A stretch of 51,027 nt of DNA from Polyangiaceae bacterium (GTDB lineage Bacteria; Myxococcota_A; Polyangia; Polyangiales; Polyangiaceae): NCBI GenBank assembly GCA_025353725.1, contig JANXOF010000071.1, positions 1 to 51,027 on the forward strand. The letters are read 5' to 3'. The position numbers were made by a program, and so were the translations under genes. Shown piece by piece: positions 43,209-51,027 of the stretch. The notes under the pieces are model-generated. The model was not told where the DNA came from. It saw only the letters and a program-made list of their open reading frames with translations, and did not search any database. How positions within the stretch are numbered: the stretch's first letter is position 1; the number at the start of each line of letters is the position of its first letter.

Positions 43209-44315
43209 ATGGCCTCGAAAGCTTCAGCGAAATCACCGACACCTCGAGCTCGCAAAGAGCCCGCTCCTGTCCCCCCAGCTCACGCTTCTGACGCAGCTCC
43301 GCGAGCTGCGCCTTCGGCGCCAGCTTCGGCGCCATCGTCCTCGCCCGCCCTTGCGGCCGCGAGTACGAGCGGAGCCAAAGGGTCGAAGCGTAAGATTCCC
43401 ACCGCGTCCGCCTCGCAGTCAGGACAGGCGGGGCAGGCAAACTCGGGTCAGTTCGCGGGGCCCGCGCCTCGCCCGCTGACTTACGAGGAGCGGTGGGAGT
43501 CGCTTAATGAACGGCTCGCGAAGGCCTCTCCTTCGTTTCTGCGCGCGTACCAGGAGAGCCTCGATATGTCGTGGATTTACCACGACAGCGCTCTCGAGGG
43601 CTCGGTCTACACCCCGCTCGAATTGCGAACGGCGATGGAGACGAGCGCGCCGGGCATGGGGAAGCCTCCGAACGGAGGATCCAGCACCTCAGGCGGCGGG
43701 CAAGGCGTCGAGGCTCAGGCGGATTCCAATTCGGGCTCTGAATCGAGCATTCAGCCCATCTGCGCTGAAATCCGCAGGCACCGTGAGGCGCTCGAATTCA
43801 TCCGCGATTACGCGACGAAAAAGCGCCTGCCGATCACGATTGATACGGTGAAGAAGATCTACTTGATCCTTCATCCCGACGAGGGAGACATCAAGACGGT
43901 CAAGTACCGGAAGGATATCCCCCAACACCGGCTGTACTTTCATGAGTACGCACCGCCCGACAAGATCCCCTACAAAGTACGCCAAATACTCGATTGGACC
44001 AACGATCCGGAGACGCGACGCACGCGAAGTGCGACTCGCATCGCGGGGCGCGCACATTACGACCTTCTTCGGGTATTTCCCTTCGCGACGGACAGCGGGA
44101 AGGTCGCCCGCCTGTTCATGAATCTCTTGCTCCTCCGGAATGGGCTGCCGCCTGCGATCCTCCACTCGACGGAGCGCCAGCGCTATTACGAAGCCCTCAA
44201 GGGTGCGAGCGCGGTGATGACGCAACTCGTCCAAGAATCGATTGAGAACAACCTTGCATCGGTCGAGAAGCTACTCGACGCTCACGAGAGCAAGGGTTAC
44301 GCCATTAGTCCGTGA
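43209..44315 (+). CDS. Fic-fold protein with a degenerate catalytic motif
   Basis: 368 residues from ATG 43209, with AAGGGC upstream; a GTG at 43170 would add 13. The first 85 residues are Ala/Pro/Ser/Lys-rich disorder. From 119 the Fic fold begins: [12 protein letters not shown] (the usual inhibitory-helix-like S-x-I-E-G site), a Gly/Ser-rich insert (145-180), then [25 protein letters not shown] and QILDWTNDP, the Fic flap. The AMP-transfer motif HxFxxGNGRxxR is [12 protein letters not shown] (290-301): His, GN and the first Arg are replaced, so AMPylation is unlikely. A non-catalytic binding role is inferred. Confidence 0.78.
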   Translation: MASKASAKSPTPRARKEPAPVPPAHASDAAPRAAPSAPASAPSSSPALAAASTSGAKGSKRKIPTASASQSGQAGQANSGQFAGPAPRPLTYEERWESLNERLAKASPSFLRAYQESLDMSWIYHDSALEGSVYTPLELRTAMETSAPGMGKPPNGGSSTSGGGQGVEAQADSNSGSESSIQPICAEIRRHREALEFIRDYATKKRLPITIDTVKKIYLILHPDEGDIKTVKYRKDIPQHRLYFHEYAPPDKIPYKVRQILDWTNDPETRRTRSATRIAGRAHYDLLRVFPFATDSGKVARLFMNLLLLRNGLPPAILHSTERQRYYEALKGASAVMTQLVQESIENNLASVEKLLDAHESKGYAISP

Positions 44316-44331
44316 AGGGTCGAGGTTCGGG

Positions 44332-45144
44332 ATGCTCACGAAGCGGATCATCCCGTGCCTTGATGTGAAGGGCGGGCGCGTCGTCAAAGGCGTGAAGTTC
44401 GTCGATCTCGTCGACAAGGGCGACCCTGCCGAGCACGCGCGCCGCTATGACGAAGAGGGCGCCGACGAGATTACGCTTCTCGACATTACGGCGACCACAG
44501 ACGGCCGCCGCGCCATGCTCGACGTCATTCGACGTACGGCTGACCAGACCTTCACGCCCCTCACGGTGGGCGGAGGCGTAACGACCGAAGCCGACGTCGA
44601 GGCGCTGCTCGAGGCCGGTGCCGACAAGGTCAGTTTGAACTCGGCCGCTGTCGCGAACCCCGAACTCGTACGGCGATGCGCGCAACGTTGGGGGTCACAA
44701 GCCATCGTCGTCGCCATGGACGTGCGCCGCGTGGTGCCGGATGCAGCTTCCACGCTCGAAAGTGACGTCGGGACCACGTGGGAGGTGGTCACGCATGGGG
44801 GCCGCACCCGCACCGGGTTGAGTGCGCGCATTTGGGCTGAGCGGGTGGCCGAACTTGGCGCCGGTGAAATTCTCCTCACAAGTATGGACCGCGATGGCAC
44901 GCTCAGCGGGTACGACCTTGCGCTCCTTCGGACGATTGCGGGGGCGGTCTCCGTACCCATCATCGCTTCCGGCGGCGCCGGGACACTCGAGCACTTGAGA
45001 GACGGGATCGCACTCGGACACGCGAGTGCCGTCCTCGCGGCGTCGATCTTTCATGACGGAACGTACCGAATCGACGAGGCTAAAGCGTTTCTGTCGAACG
45101 CTGGCATCCCCATGCGCCTCATCGAGAGGGCCGTGGCCGAATGA
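44332..45144 (+). CDS. hisF: Imidazole glycerol phosphate synthase, cyclase subunit HisF
   Basis: 270 residues from ATG 44332, the family start [20 protein letters not shown]. The two catalytic aspartates are present at their canonical positions, Asp11 and Asp130. The phosphate-binding sites TVGGGV and ASGGAG are intact. HisF joins with HisH and converts PRFAR to imidazole glycerol phosphate plus AICAR in histidine synthesis. It is slightly longer than usual, with an insert after Asp130. No other his gene is in the window. The TGA overlaps the next start (ATGA), and the pseudo-Fic stop lies 16 bases upstream. Confidence 0.95.
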   Translation: MLTKRIIPCLDVKGGRVVKGVKFVDLVDKGDPAEHARRYDEEGADEITLLDITATTDGRRAMLDVIRRTADQTFTPLTVGGGVTTEADVEALLEAGADKVSLNSAAVANPELVRRCAQRWGSQAIVVAMDVRRVVPDAASTLESDVGTTWEVVTHGGRTRTGLSARIWAERVAELGAGEILLTSMDRDGTLSGYDLALLRTIAGAVSVPIIASGGAGTLEHLRDGIALGHASAVLAASIFHDGTYRIDEAKAFLSNAGIPMRLIERAVAE

Positions 45145-47138
45145 CTAGCCTCGAGTCTTCGGTCACACTCGAAGACATTTTTTCGGTCGTCGAAGGCAAG
45201 CGCGTACCGCTCGCGCCAGAGCTCGCGGGGTATCTCACACTCGAGGTCGCGGATGGCAGCCAAGCCACCGGTGGCGACGTTGACCCGCGTACGGTTTACG
45301 TCAGTGAAGCGGGAACCGTGGCCCTCGTCCGCACGAAAAAACAGGCTCCTGAAGGCGATGCAGAGTCGAGCGTTCGAGGCATCCTCGCGAAGCTTCTCGA
45401 GGCCAGCGGATCATCGACACCCGCGCTCACGGCAGCGGCAAGGCGGGCCGCCAGCGATGAAAACGGGCTGCGCGGGCTGGTTTCGGAGCTCGAAGCCGCG
45501 CTTATCCCTGTCAACCGCGCCGCAGGCCGCCGCGCGCTCGCACGACTTGCGCGTGAGGTGAAGCGGGTCACTCTCGGGGTCGGACGAAACGCCTCCGTGC
45601 CTCCTCCGAGTCAAGCGCTTGCCGAGGGATCAGGGCCGCTCGGTCCCGTGACCCGCAGAAGCGCTGCGAGCTTTACCGACGAAGCGCTTACCGCCAAGCG
45701 GGCGCAGCAGCTTGCCTCGGAGCAACTCGACGCCGACGCCCAGCGCGCGTCAGCGGCCTTCGCGCAACCGCCGAGTTCTCCTCTTCGCGGCGGATCACCC
45801 GAGGTCGACATGCTCTTCGGGGGGGACGAAGTAGACTCTCTTCTCTCGTCGTTCGAGGTCTCAGGCGTAGGCGAGAACCAACTTCGCACGAACCTCAAAG
45901 CCATTGCGGGCGTCGACGCCACGCCAGGACCTCCCGACGCCGCCACGCTCGGCGAGTGGTCAAAAGGTGTCCATCGGGCGTCTCCAAAAGGAGGCGAGAG
46001 CGACAGCGTCGACGCGCTCCTCGCGCTCGTTGATTCGAGCCGAGAGCAAAAAGAGATCGAACCGCCGTCACGGAGTGTCGCAACGTTATCGCCCCCCGCG
46101 CCGCTCGCGTCACTTCCCCCACCGCCGCCGCGCTCACCTCTCGCGCCGCTGTCGCCGCTCGTGCCGATGATTCCGTCGTCTCCGGCTCGCGGGGCGAGCG
46201 ACTTGGAGCGACCGGCGACCGCGCCGCCTCCTAGGATCGCCTCGAACGCCGCCCCCATGACCGGAGCGCTCAAGCGGCCGGCGACCCCGCGTCCGCGGAG
46301 TGCTCCTGTGGCCGTGGCCTCCGCGGCGGCATCGAACCGGCGACACCGATCCGGAGGGGCGCAGGCCGTGCCGTCCACCGCGCGCAAGCCTCTCCCCCCC
46401 GCCCCACCGAAGACGACCGATCGTACCTTTCGCCAGCCGCAGGCTCCTCGAAGCGGTCTGGCGCTGTCGCTTCTTACGGTCGCGGTTCTCTTCGCGGGGG
46501 GCATCGCCGTTTGGACGTTCAAGCCCGCATTTTTCACCGGGAAGCGACGAGCCGCCGCGGTCGCCGCATCGAGCGGGCTCCGGCCTGTGCCGTCCGCCGC
46601 GCCGCGCTGCAAGGTCACGCTTGTCGTGACCGATGTTCCCACGAGTGCGGAAATTTTGCTTCGCGTCGGGCAAGCACCTCTCGACGTTGAGCGCATGCCT
46701 GTCGGGACTCGGTTGGAGTTCGTGTCGACGGCGGAGGGCTATGCCCCACGCCGAGCCGTCGTCAAAGCCGACGCGCCCTGGGAAAAGGCGCCCGACGGCA
46801 AGCCGCGCATCGACGTTCCGATCCAGCTTGATCCGACCAAGGCAAAGGGCACGACCGTCGACCCATGGCCCGCCGCCGAGCCGGGAAGTCAAGTCGGAGG
46901 TTCGGGCTCGCCCGGGTCTGTACACATCGTCTCGAACGTGCGCGGTGCCGAAGTTTGGCTTCTCGCGGGCCTCGGTCCGGAGGCTCGCATCGAGCAGCTT
47001 CGGTGTGACGCCGACATCGACGTCTTGATTGCAGGACCTCCGCAACTCCGAAAGCGATTGCACGTGAGCGAGAAGGAGCTCCAGGCAGAGAGCGTCGACC
47101 TGCAGGGAAATCGCGTCGTCTCCATCAGCGCGAAGTGA
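45141..47138 (+). CDS. Membrane protein with PEGA-like C-terminal domain
   Basis: 665 residues. The N-terminal 150 residues form a folded domain: [20 protein letters not shown], then [18 protein letters not shown], then a helix-rich [16 protein letters not shown]. It looks like a myxobacterial kinase-associated module, but I cannot name it. A long Ala/Pro/Ser-rich, probably disordered region (about 160-435) leads to one membrane helix (about 440-460, [19 protein letters not shown]). Outside are about 180 residues with [20 protein letters not shown] and [17 protein letters not shown], the pattern of PEGA domains. It overlaps hisF by four bases (ATGA) and precedes the TerB-like and kinase genes. 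Confidence 0.72.
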   Translation: MTSLESSVTLEDIFSVVEGKRVPLAPELAGYLTLEVADGSQATGGDVDPRTVYVSEAGTVALVRTKKQAPEGDAESSVRGILAKLLEASGSSTPALTAAARRAASDENGLRGLVSELEAALIPVNRAAGRRALARLAREVKRVTLGVGRNASVPPPSQALAEGSGPLGPVTRRSAASFTDEALTAKRAQQLASEQLDADAQRASAAFAQPPSSPLRGGSPEVDMLFGGDEVDSLLSSFEVSGVGENQLRTNLKAIAGVDATPGPPDAATLGEWSKGVHRASPKGGESDSVDALLALVDSSREQKEIEPPSRSVATLSPPAPLASLPPPPPRSPLAPLSPLVPMIPSSPARGASDLERPATAPPPRIASNAAPMTGALKRPATPRPRSAPVAVASAAASNRRHRSGGAQAVPSTARKPLPPAPPKTTDRTFRQPQAPRSGLALSLLTVAVLFAGGIAVWTFKPAFFTGKRRAAAVAASSGLRPVPSAAPRCKVTLVVTDVPTSAEILLRVGQAPLDVERMPVGTRLEFVSTAEGYAPRRAVVKADAPWEKAPDGKPRIDVPIQLDPTKAKGTTVDPWPAAEPGSQVGGSGSPGSVHIVSNVRGAEVWLLAGLGPEARIEQLRCDADIDVLIAGPPQLRKRLHVSEKELQAESVDLQGNRVVSISAK

Positions 47139-47187
47139 TCTCCGGCGAAAAGTGACACGGCCCCCTGAGGCGCCCTATCCTTCCTCA

Positions 47188-47574
47188 ATGCACGAGGAAA
47201 CGTTCGCAATCATCCAGGCTCTGGTCCCCGTCGCGTGGGCGGACGGCACGTTTGCCGAAAAGGAGAAGGACATGCTCGACGCCCTTCTCGAGTCTTACGG
47301 CGCGACGCCTGAAGAGAAGGCTCGCTTGCACGACTATGCAAAGGAAAGACGCACCCTTGACGACATCAACTTGCAGAATCTGTCGGCCGGAGACCGATGC
47401 GTACTGCTACAGCACGCCGTCCTGCTCTCGTTCGCCGACGGCGAGCAGCACCCGACGGAGTCGAAGCTGATTCAAGATCTTGCGGCGCGACTTCGCGTTC
47501 CTGTGGAGCAGGCAAAAAGCGTGATAGCGGGCGCCGAGGCGCGCGCGAAAAAGCATCTCGCGCTCCTCGGCTGA
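47188..47574 (+). CDS. TerB-like (DUF533-type) protein
   Basis: 128 residues from ATG 47188 (an upstream GTG at 47152 is less likely). It is an all-helical TerB-fold protein with the two characteristic acidic repeats, PVAWADGTFAEKEKDMLDAL and LLSFADGEQHPTESKLIQDL. The conserved D-G-x-x-x-x-x-E residues are metal-binding in TerB. Tellurite-resistance context (TerC, TerD) is absent, so a stress or signalling role is only suggested. The kinase ATG starts two bases after its TGA, so the two are cotranslated. Confidence 0.8.
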   Translation: MHEETFAIIQALVPVAWADGTFAEKEKDMLDALLESYGATPEEKARLHDYAKERRTLDDINLQNLSAGDRCVLLQHAVLLSFADGEQHPTESKLIQDLAARLRVPVEQAKSVIAGAEARAKKHLALLG

Positions 47575-47576
47575 GC

Positions 47577-49052
47577 ATGGTTCCGAAGCCGACAACACTC
47601 CGCAACGGGCGCTATACGCTCCTGCGGACGATCGGCTCCGGATCGCAAGCCGAGACGTACGAAGCGCGCGACAACGGAGCGTCCGCGCTGCGGCCAGTTC
47701 CTGGTCGCTTACGCGAGGAGTGGGAGCGCCATGTCGCGCGGGCGCGGCGCGGCGTGCCCACGAACTTCGAGGCTCTCGTCGCCGTAAAGGCTTTTCAAGT
47801 CGGCCGAGCGAAGGCGTGGAAGGACGTCGAACTCGCCGAGCGCGAAGCACACACGCTCGCGTCGCTGACGCACCCGAATCTACCTCGTTATATCGAGCAT
47901 TTCGAGGAAGCCGGAGCGCTCTACCTCGTCATGGAAAAGGTCGAGGGCGAGAGCCTGGCGGAGCTTCGCAAGCTGCATCGAATCGCGAGCGCGTCCGAGG
48001 TTTCGCGCATGCTCCGCGATATGGCGGAGGCCCTTCGTTACTTGCACGGTCGCGCGCCAGCCGTGGTGCATCGAGATATCAAACCGGGCAATGTTCTTCG
48101 CCGGTTCGACGGGTCTTATGCGCTTGTCGACTTCGGTGCCGTCAGCTCGCGCATGAAGCCCCAAGGTGGCAGCACCGTCGTAGGAACGTTTGGCTATATG
48201 GCCCCCGAGCAATTTCAAGGGCGTGCGTCTCCGAAGTCGGACCTCTACGGGTTGGGAGCGACGGCGTTGGTCATGCTCACTGGAAGAGAACCCGAGGATC
48301 TTCCCCATATCGGACTTGGTATTGACGTCGCGCAGGCTGTGCCCGAGACGACACCCAAGCCGCTTCAACTAGCTCTCTCCCGAATGCTCCATCCCGATCC
48401 GGACGAACGCATCGGATCCATCGACGAGGTGCTCGCACTGCTCGACGGGTCAAACGACGAGGCGTGTCTTCGCGGATCCGGGCCGACCTCTAAAGCTGAG
48501 GATGAGACCGAGGAGGCCGAGAAAAAGCGCGTGCTGGCCCGCGCACTCGGGGGCGCCTTTGAGCCCACCAAGCACGAGAAGCGCGACAAGCGCAAGGCAA
48601 CGCGGGACGCGAAGCGCCGAAGGCGGGCTGCCGCACGCGAGCGTCGCCCGCCGTTCGTGCCTCGGATGCTCGGACAGTTTGCCCTGATGACCGCACTTCT
48701 TGCTGTCTGGCTCGTTTTGGGAGTCGCGGTACCGTCGTTGCTGCTGATGCTCTCACTCTTCTTTGGCCGTTCGCTGCGAGCCGCGGCCGTGACGACCAAG
48801 CGCGCGGCGACCCATAGCCAACTCGCACTTCAACGGGGCTCGGCATGGTTGTCAGGGTATCGCCCAGACAAGACCGACGCGACTGGACGGATTCGAGTGA
48901 ACGCGGCGGCGCTTGGGCTTCGCGTTTCATCGAGTGAAGCGAGCGACGCGGGCGTCGCGCCCCCTGAACCCCTTAGCGACGACATCGACCTGGGGGAGGA
49001 AACTAGCCAACTTTCAAACGTAGCGAAGGAGGTCAGAAGGAGAAAAGCTTAG
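47577..49052 (+). CDS. Membrane-associated Ser/Thr protein kinase
   Basis: 491 residues from ATG 47577; the open frame extends back to 47397 inside the TerB-like gene but those residues are not kinase-like. Motifs: Gly loop IGSGSQAETY (19-28), Lys71 in VAVKAF, HRDIKPGN (165-172), DFG (185-187) and MAPEQF (208-213). The catalytic residues are intact. An insert of about 30 residues lies between the Gly loop and the Lys. The C-terminal region is basic (KRKATRDAKRRRRAAARERR), then has two membrane helices (LMTALLAVWLVLGVAVPSLL then LLMLSLFFG). The C-terminal end is Ser/Asp-rich. It closes the rightward run. Confidence 0.92.
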   Translation: MVPKPTTLRNGRYTLLRTIGSGSQAETYEARDNGASALRPVPGRLREEWERHVARARRGVPTNFEALVAVKAFQVGRAKAWKDVELAEREAHTLASLTHPNLPRYIEHFEEAGALYLVMEKVEGESLAELRKLHRIASASEVSRMLRDMAEALRYLHGRAPAVVHRDIKPGNVLRRFDGSYALVDFGAVSSRMKPQGGSTVVGTFGYMAPEQFQGRASPKSDLYGLGATALVMLTGREPEDLPHIGLGIDVAQAVPETTPKPLQLALSRMLHPDPDERIGSIDEVLALLDGSNDEACLRGSGPTSKAEDETEEAEKKRVLARALGGAFEPTKHEKRDKRKATRDAKRRRRAAARERRPPFVPRMLGQFALMTALLAVWLVLGVAVPSLLLMLSLFFGRSLRAAAVTTKRAATHSQLALQRGSAWLSGYRPDKTDATGRIRVNAAALGLRVSSSEASDAGVAPPEPLSDDIDLGEETSQLSNVAKEVRRRKA

Positions 49053-49396
49053 GAGCTCTCTCGATTCCCGCAGGCCTTCTCCGCGAGCGAAGGGCGTGGT
49101 GAGTTCTGGTAAGCCTTGCCATCACGCCGGCGATCAAAAGGGGATTGGATAGGAGGCCGTAGGGCAAGCCATGTGCCCGACGCCGATAACACTTACTCTT
49201 CGTGTTGCCTCACCTCAGGTGTCGCCGGCGTCGTGAGCGGGGCGGACGCAAAACACGATTGCACTTGGAGGCACGTCGTTTTCACACGAACCCTTGCTTT
49301 TGCGCTTCAAGTGCACTGACGCAGTCCATCGAGCCCGAAAAAATCAATTAAATCAACGCGTCGTAGACCGGTACGGCGCGTGCTTCTCGCTTGGGT
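49053..49396 (+). other. Intergenic region before the heptad lipoprotein
   Basis: About 344 bases with no convincing gene. A short CACCT-C-AGGTG inverted repeat occurs near 49208. The last 60 bases are AT-richer (AAAAAATCAATTAAATCAA near 49338) and probably carry the promoter of the downstream gene. No ribosome-binding site better than TTGGG precedes its ATG. Confidence 0.4.
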
Positions 49397-51027
49397 ATGA
49401 CAACCCGCCGTACCCGGATGCTCGCCACGATTTCCGTGACAGCTCTCCCGCTGCTTTGTAGCGTCCTACCCGGATGCTCGCAGGGGTTTGATTCGGACTC
49501 GGCCACCATCCGTGTGAGCGGAGGCGTCGGCGCACAAAGCGTGAGGGGCACGCTCGGCGGAGGCGGAGACTTCGCCGGAGGCGGGGGCAACTACGCCGGA
49601 GGCGGAGGGAGCTTCGCGGGCGGCGGCGGTCAGTGGGGTGGCGGCGGTGGGCTCTTCGCCGGCGGCGGCGGAGACTTCGCCGGAGGCGGAGGCTTCTGGA
49701 GCGGAGGCGGAGCCAACTGGAACGGCGGAGGCGGCGACTGGGGCGGGGGCGGTGGGCTCTTCGCCGGCGGCGGCGGAAACTTCGCCGGCGGCGGAGGCGA
49801 GTGGAGCGGCGGCGCCACCGACGTGGCGGCCGGCGGAGGCTACTGGAACGGCGGAGGCGGAAACTGGAACGGCGGAGGCGGAAGCTGGGGCGGAGGTGGA
49901 AATTACTGGGGCGGAGGCGGCGGCAACTACGCCGGTGGCGGCGGCGCGTGGGGCGGAGGCGGCGGAAGCTGGAACGGCGGCGGGGGCCTCTGGAGCGGCG
50001 GCTTCGCGTCGGCCTTCCCGTTCTTGGGCTGGTCGGGCGCGCGCCACTGGAACTTCCGCGGCGTGCCCCAGGCAGGCTACATCCCGTGGAACAACACAAC
50101 CCTCCCCTCCTTCACCGGGACGCGGGACGCGACGGCGTGCACCGGCTCGACCGCGCGCATCGGCGGCTTCGCTCGCGGCATCGACGTGGACGGCTGGGCG
50201 GGCTTCCTCGCGCTCGGCTACTCCAAGCCGCTCTGCATTCCCACGCCAGGAGGCCAGGGCCTCGCGGTGATGGGCGTTTCCGGCGACTTTTTGGGCAACG
50301 GCCTTAGCGGCTACGCCCTCGGCCAAGCGCTCGACACCGCCATCGGCGGTCAGGTCGCCAAGGACCAAAACATGCTCACCAGCCTCGTCGGCGAAGGCGG
50401 AGCCAACGTCGCCACCCAGTACGGCGGCGCGCTCTGCGCCAGCATTGGGACGCTCGCCGCCGCAAAGCGAAGCTGCGCCGTCGGCATCGCCTACACCGAC
50501 CCGAACACGGCGCTCGGCGGCGGAAACACGGCGCGCGGTGAGGTCGTCAAGGCGCGCGCGCAGGCCGGGACGGAAGCGGCCAACCTCGCGTTCGGGCGAC
50601 CCGACGGCTTTGGCCTTTACGGCACGATGGCGGGTGACCTGGAGTCCTATGCGAAGCGCGTGCTCAAAAAGCACAGTACGTTCTCCGCGTCGGCCCCCAA
50701 GACTCAAGGCGCGATCGGCACGTGGAACGCCTCGCAGGCCTCCGTCACGGCCGCCTCGTTTACGGGCACAGATTTCTCCGCGGTAACCTATGGCGCCAAC
50801 ACCAACGCCGCCGCGCTGCAGACCGCCATCAACCGGAGCACCGGGGCGGCCACCAACCCGACGCCGAACCTGAACCTCGTGCCCATCAGCGGCGTCACGA
50901 CCGCCTTTCCCGAGCGCGTCACGAACATGAGCACGAGCCTCAACTTGGCCCAGGGCGACATCTACGCCATCAACCTGCACAGCGTCGCCGCGATGCAAAA
51001 TCCGCTCTACGGCAGCGGCGGAGGCCG
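49397..51027 (+). CDS. Lipoprotein with 21 Gly-rich aromatic heptad repeats (partial, runs off the window)
   Basis: Open from ATG 49397 to the last base without a stop: 543 residues so far. The N-terminus is a lipoprotein signal with LATISVTALPLLCSVLPGC (lipobox LPGC, Cys27). Residues 54-200 are 21 perfect-length heptads, GGGG-x-[FWY]-[AGNS], such as GGGGDFA, GGGGNYA and GGGGSWG. Residues after about 200 are a different, Gly/Ala/Asn-rich sequence with ALGQALDTAIGG, ANLAFGRPDGFGLYGT and TAFPERVTNMSTSLNLAQGD; no known domain is recognised. A long opposite-strand frame over it is a shadow of the GC-rich repeat. Surface or matrix adhesion is a guess from composition. Confidence 0.85.
   Translation, partial: MTTRRTRMLATISVTALPLLCSVLPGCSQGFDSDSATIRVSGGVGAQSVRGTLGGGGDFAGGGGNYAGGGGSFAGGGGQWGGGGGLFAGGGGDFAGGGGFWSGGGANWNGGGGDWGGGGGLFAGGGGNFAGGGGEWSGGATDVAAGGGYWNGGGGNWNGGGGSWGGGGNYWGGGGGNYAGGGGAWGGGGGSWNGGGGLWSGGFASAFPFLGWSGARHWNFRGVPQAGYIPWNNTTLPSFTGTRDATACTGSTARIGGFARGIDVDGWAGFLALGYSKPLCIPTPGGQGLAVMGVSGDFLGNGLSGYALGQALDTAIGGQVAKDQNMLTSLVGEGGANVATQYGGALCASIGTLAAAKRSCAVGIAYTDPNTALGGGNTARGEVVKARAQAGTEAANLAFGRPDGFGLYGTMAGDLESYAKRVLKKHSTFSASAPKTQGAIGTWNASQASVTAASFTGTDFSAVTYGANTNAAALQTAINRSTGAATNPTPNLNLVPISGVTTAFPERVTNMSTSLNLAQGDIYAINLHSVAAMQNPLYGSGGG
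49411..49481 (+). repeat. 15-base direct repeat read in two frames
   Basis: TACCCGGATGCTCGC occurs at 49411-49425 and again at 49467-49481, 56 bases apart, in different reading frames of the same gene's signal-peptide region. It could be a chance repeat, a duplication scar or a protein-binding pair. Because it recodes to different residues, selection at the protein level does not explain it. Confidence 0.5.
49556..49996 (+). repeat. 21 x 21-base repeat encoding Gly-aromatic heptads
   Basis: Exactly 441 bases divide into 21 units of 21 bases with no insertion or deletion. Codons for the four Gly are mixed (GGC, GGA, GGG, GGT), so the DNA is diverged while the protein pattern is kept. Only three heptads break the GGGG block seriously (units 8, 13 and 17; unit 14 starts with Ala), and unit 13 (GGATDVA) alone lacks the aromatic. 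Confidence 0.95.

Noticed and set aside
45611-46696. Leftward 361-codon frame opposite the PEGA-like gene
   Set aside because: It covers the disordered Ala/Pro-rich part, where GC-rich codons leave antisense stops rare; the sense gene overlaps hisF by ATGA.
49630-50099. Arg-rich and Pro-rich frames on both strands across the heptads
   Set aside because: They are the other five readings of a 21-base repeat and have no start or domain support.
49466-50998. 510-codon leftward open frame over the Gly-rich repeat
   Set aside because: The other strand has a lipobox and in-register repeats; the leftward product is an Arg/Ala/Glu-rich shadow created by GC-rich Gly codons.

Overview
The window looks like a piece of a myxobacterial chromosome (phylum Myxococcota, probably order Polyangiales; this is inference, no marker gene settles it). 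The case rests on uniformly high GC with G/C-rich third codon positions, many lipoproteins with a Cys lipobox, Cys-rich 'KNG-ETD-DCGG' repeats, eukaryote-like Ser/Thr kinases, FHA proteins, HEAT-repeat and PEGA-like proteins, and c-type-cytochrome-like sugar dehydrogenases, all typical of that phylum. No rRNA, tRNA, CRISPR array or intact mobile element was seen.

Layout. 1-620: a decayed patch with an IS3-family remnant and a broken gene. 619-6.6 kb: a nitroreductase, an LprI-like lipoprotein, a long Cys-repeat lipoprotein ending in a formylglycine-generating-enzyme-like domain, an NHL-repeat pseudogene and a biotin-ligase-N-like lipoprotein. 6.7-14.9 kb: YebC, then a rightward run of methyltransferase, lipoprotein, DUF4159 protein, vWA/glutamine-amidotransferase-like membrane protein and HEAT-repeat protein. 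15-23.4 kb: a pterin synthase of the Glu type (PTPS-III-like), a Uma2 nuclease, a Ser/Thr kinase, DciA, two paralogous FHA proteins, a NifU-like protein, two lipoproteins and methionine aminopeptidase. 23.4-36.2 kb: exported proteins, namely a beta-propeller lipoprotein with a possible variant haem site, a tripeptidyl-peptidase-II-like subtilase lipoprotein, a 19-residue Cys-repeat lipoprotein and a PQQ-type sugar dehydrogenase with two CXXCH sites, plus a leftward operon of RraA, an unusual SDR, a small lipoprotein and a polytopic membrane protein. 36.3-39.7 kb: an ECF sigma factor overlapping a FecR-type membrane protein, with a possible small Cys-rich leader gene and a palindrome upstream. 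39.9-49.1 kb: RecN and a membrane protein; a histidine phosphatase; then a rightward run of a catalytically degenerate Fic-fold protein, HisF, a PEGA-like membrane protein, a TerB-like protein and a Ser/Thr kinase. 49.4 kb to the end: a partial lipoprotein gene, open at the window edge, with 21 uninterrupted Gly-rich heptads each punctuated by an aromatic residue.

The most notable items are the Gly-aromatic heptad lipoprotein, the pseudo-Fic/HisF/PEGA/TerB/kinase neighbourhood, the DUF4159-vWA-HEAT cluster, the Cys-less pterin synthase and the possible three-gene sigma-factor operon. Most of the rest is housekeeping (map, recN, hisF, dciA, yebC) interleaved with lineage-specific lipoproteins.
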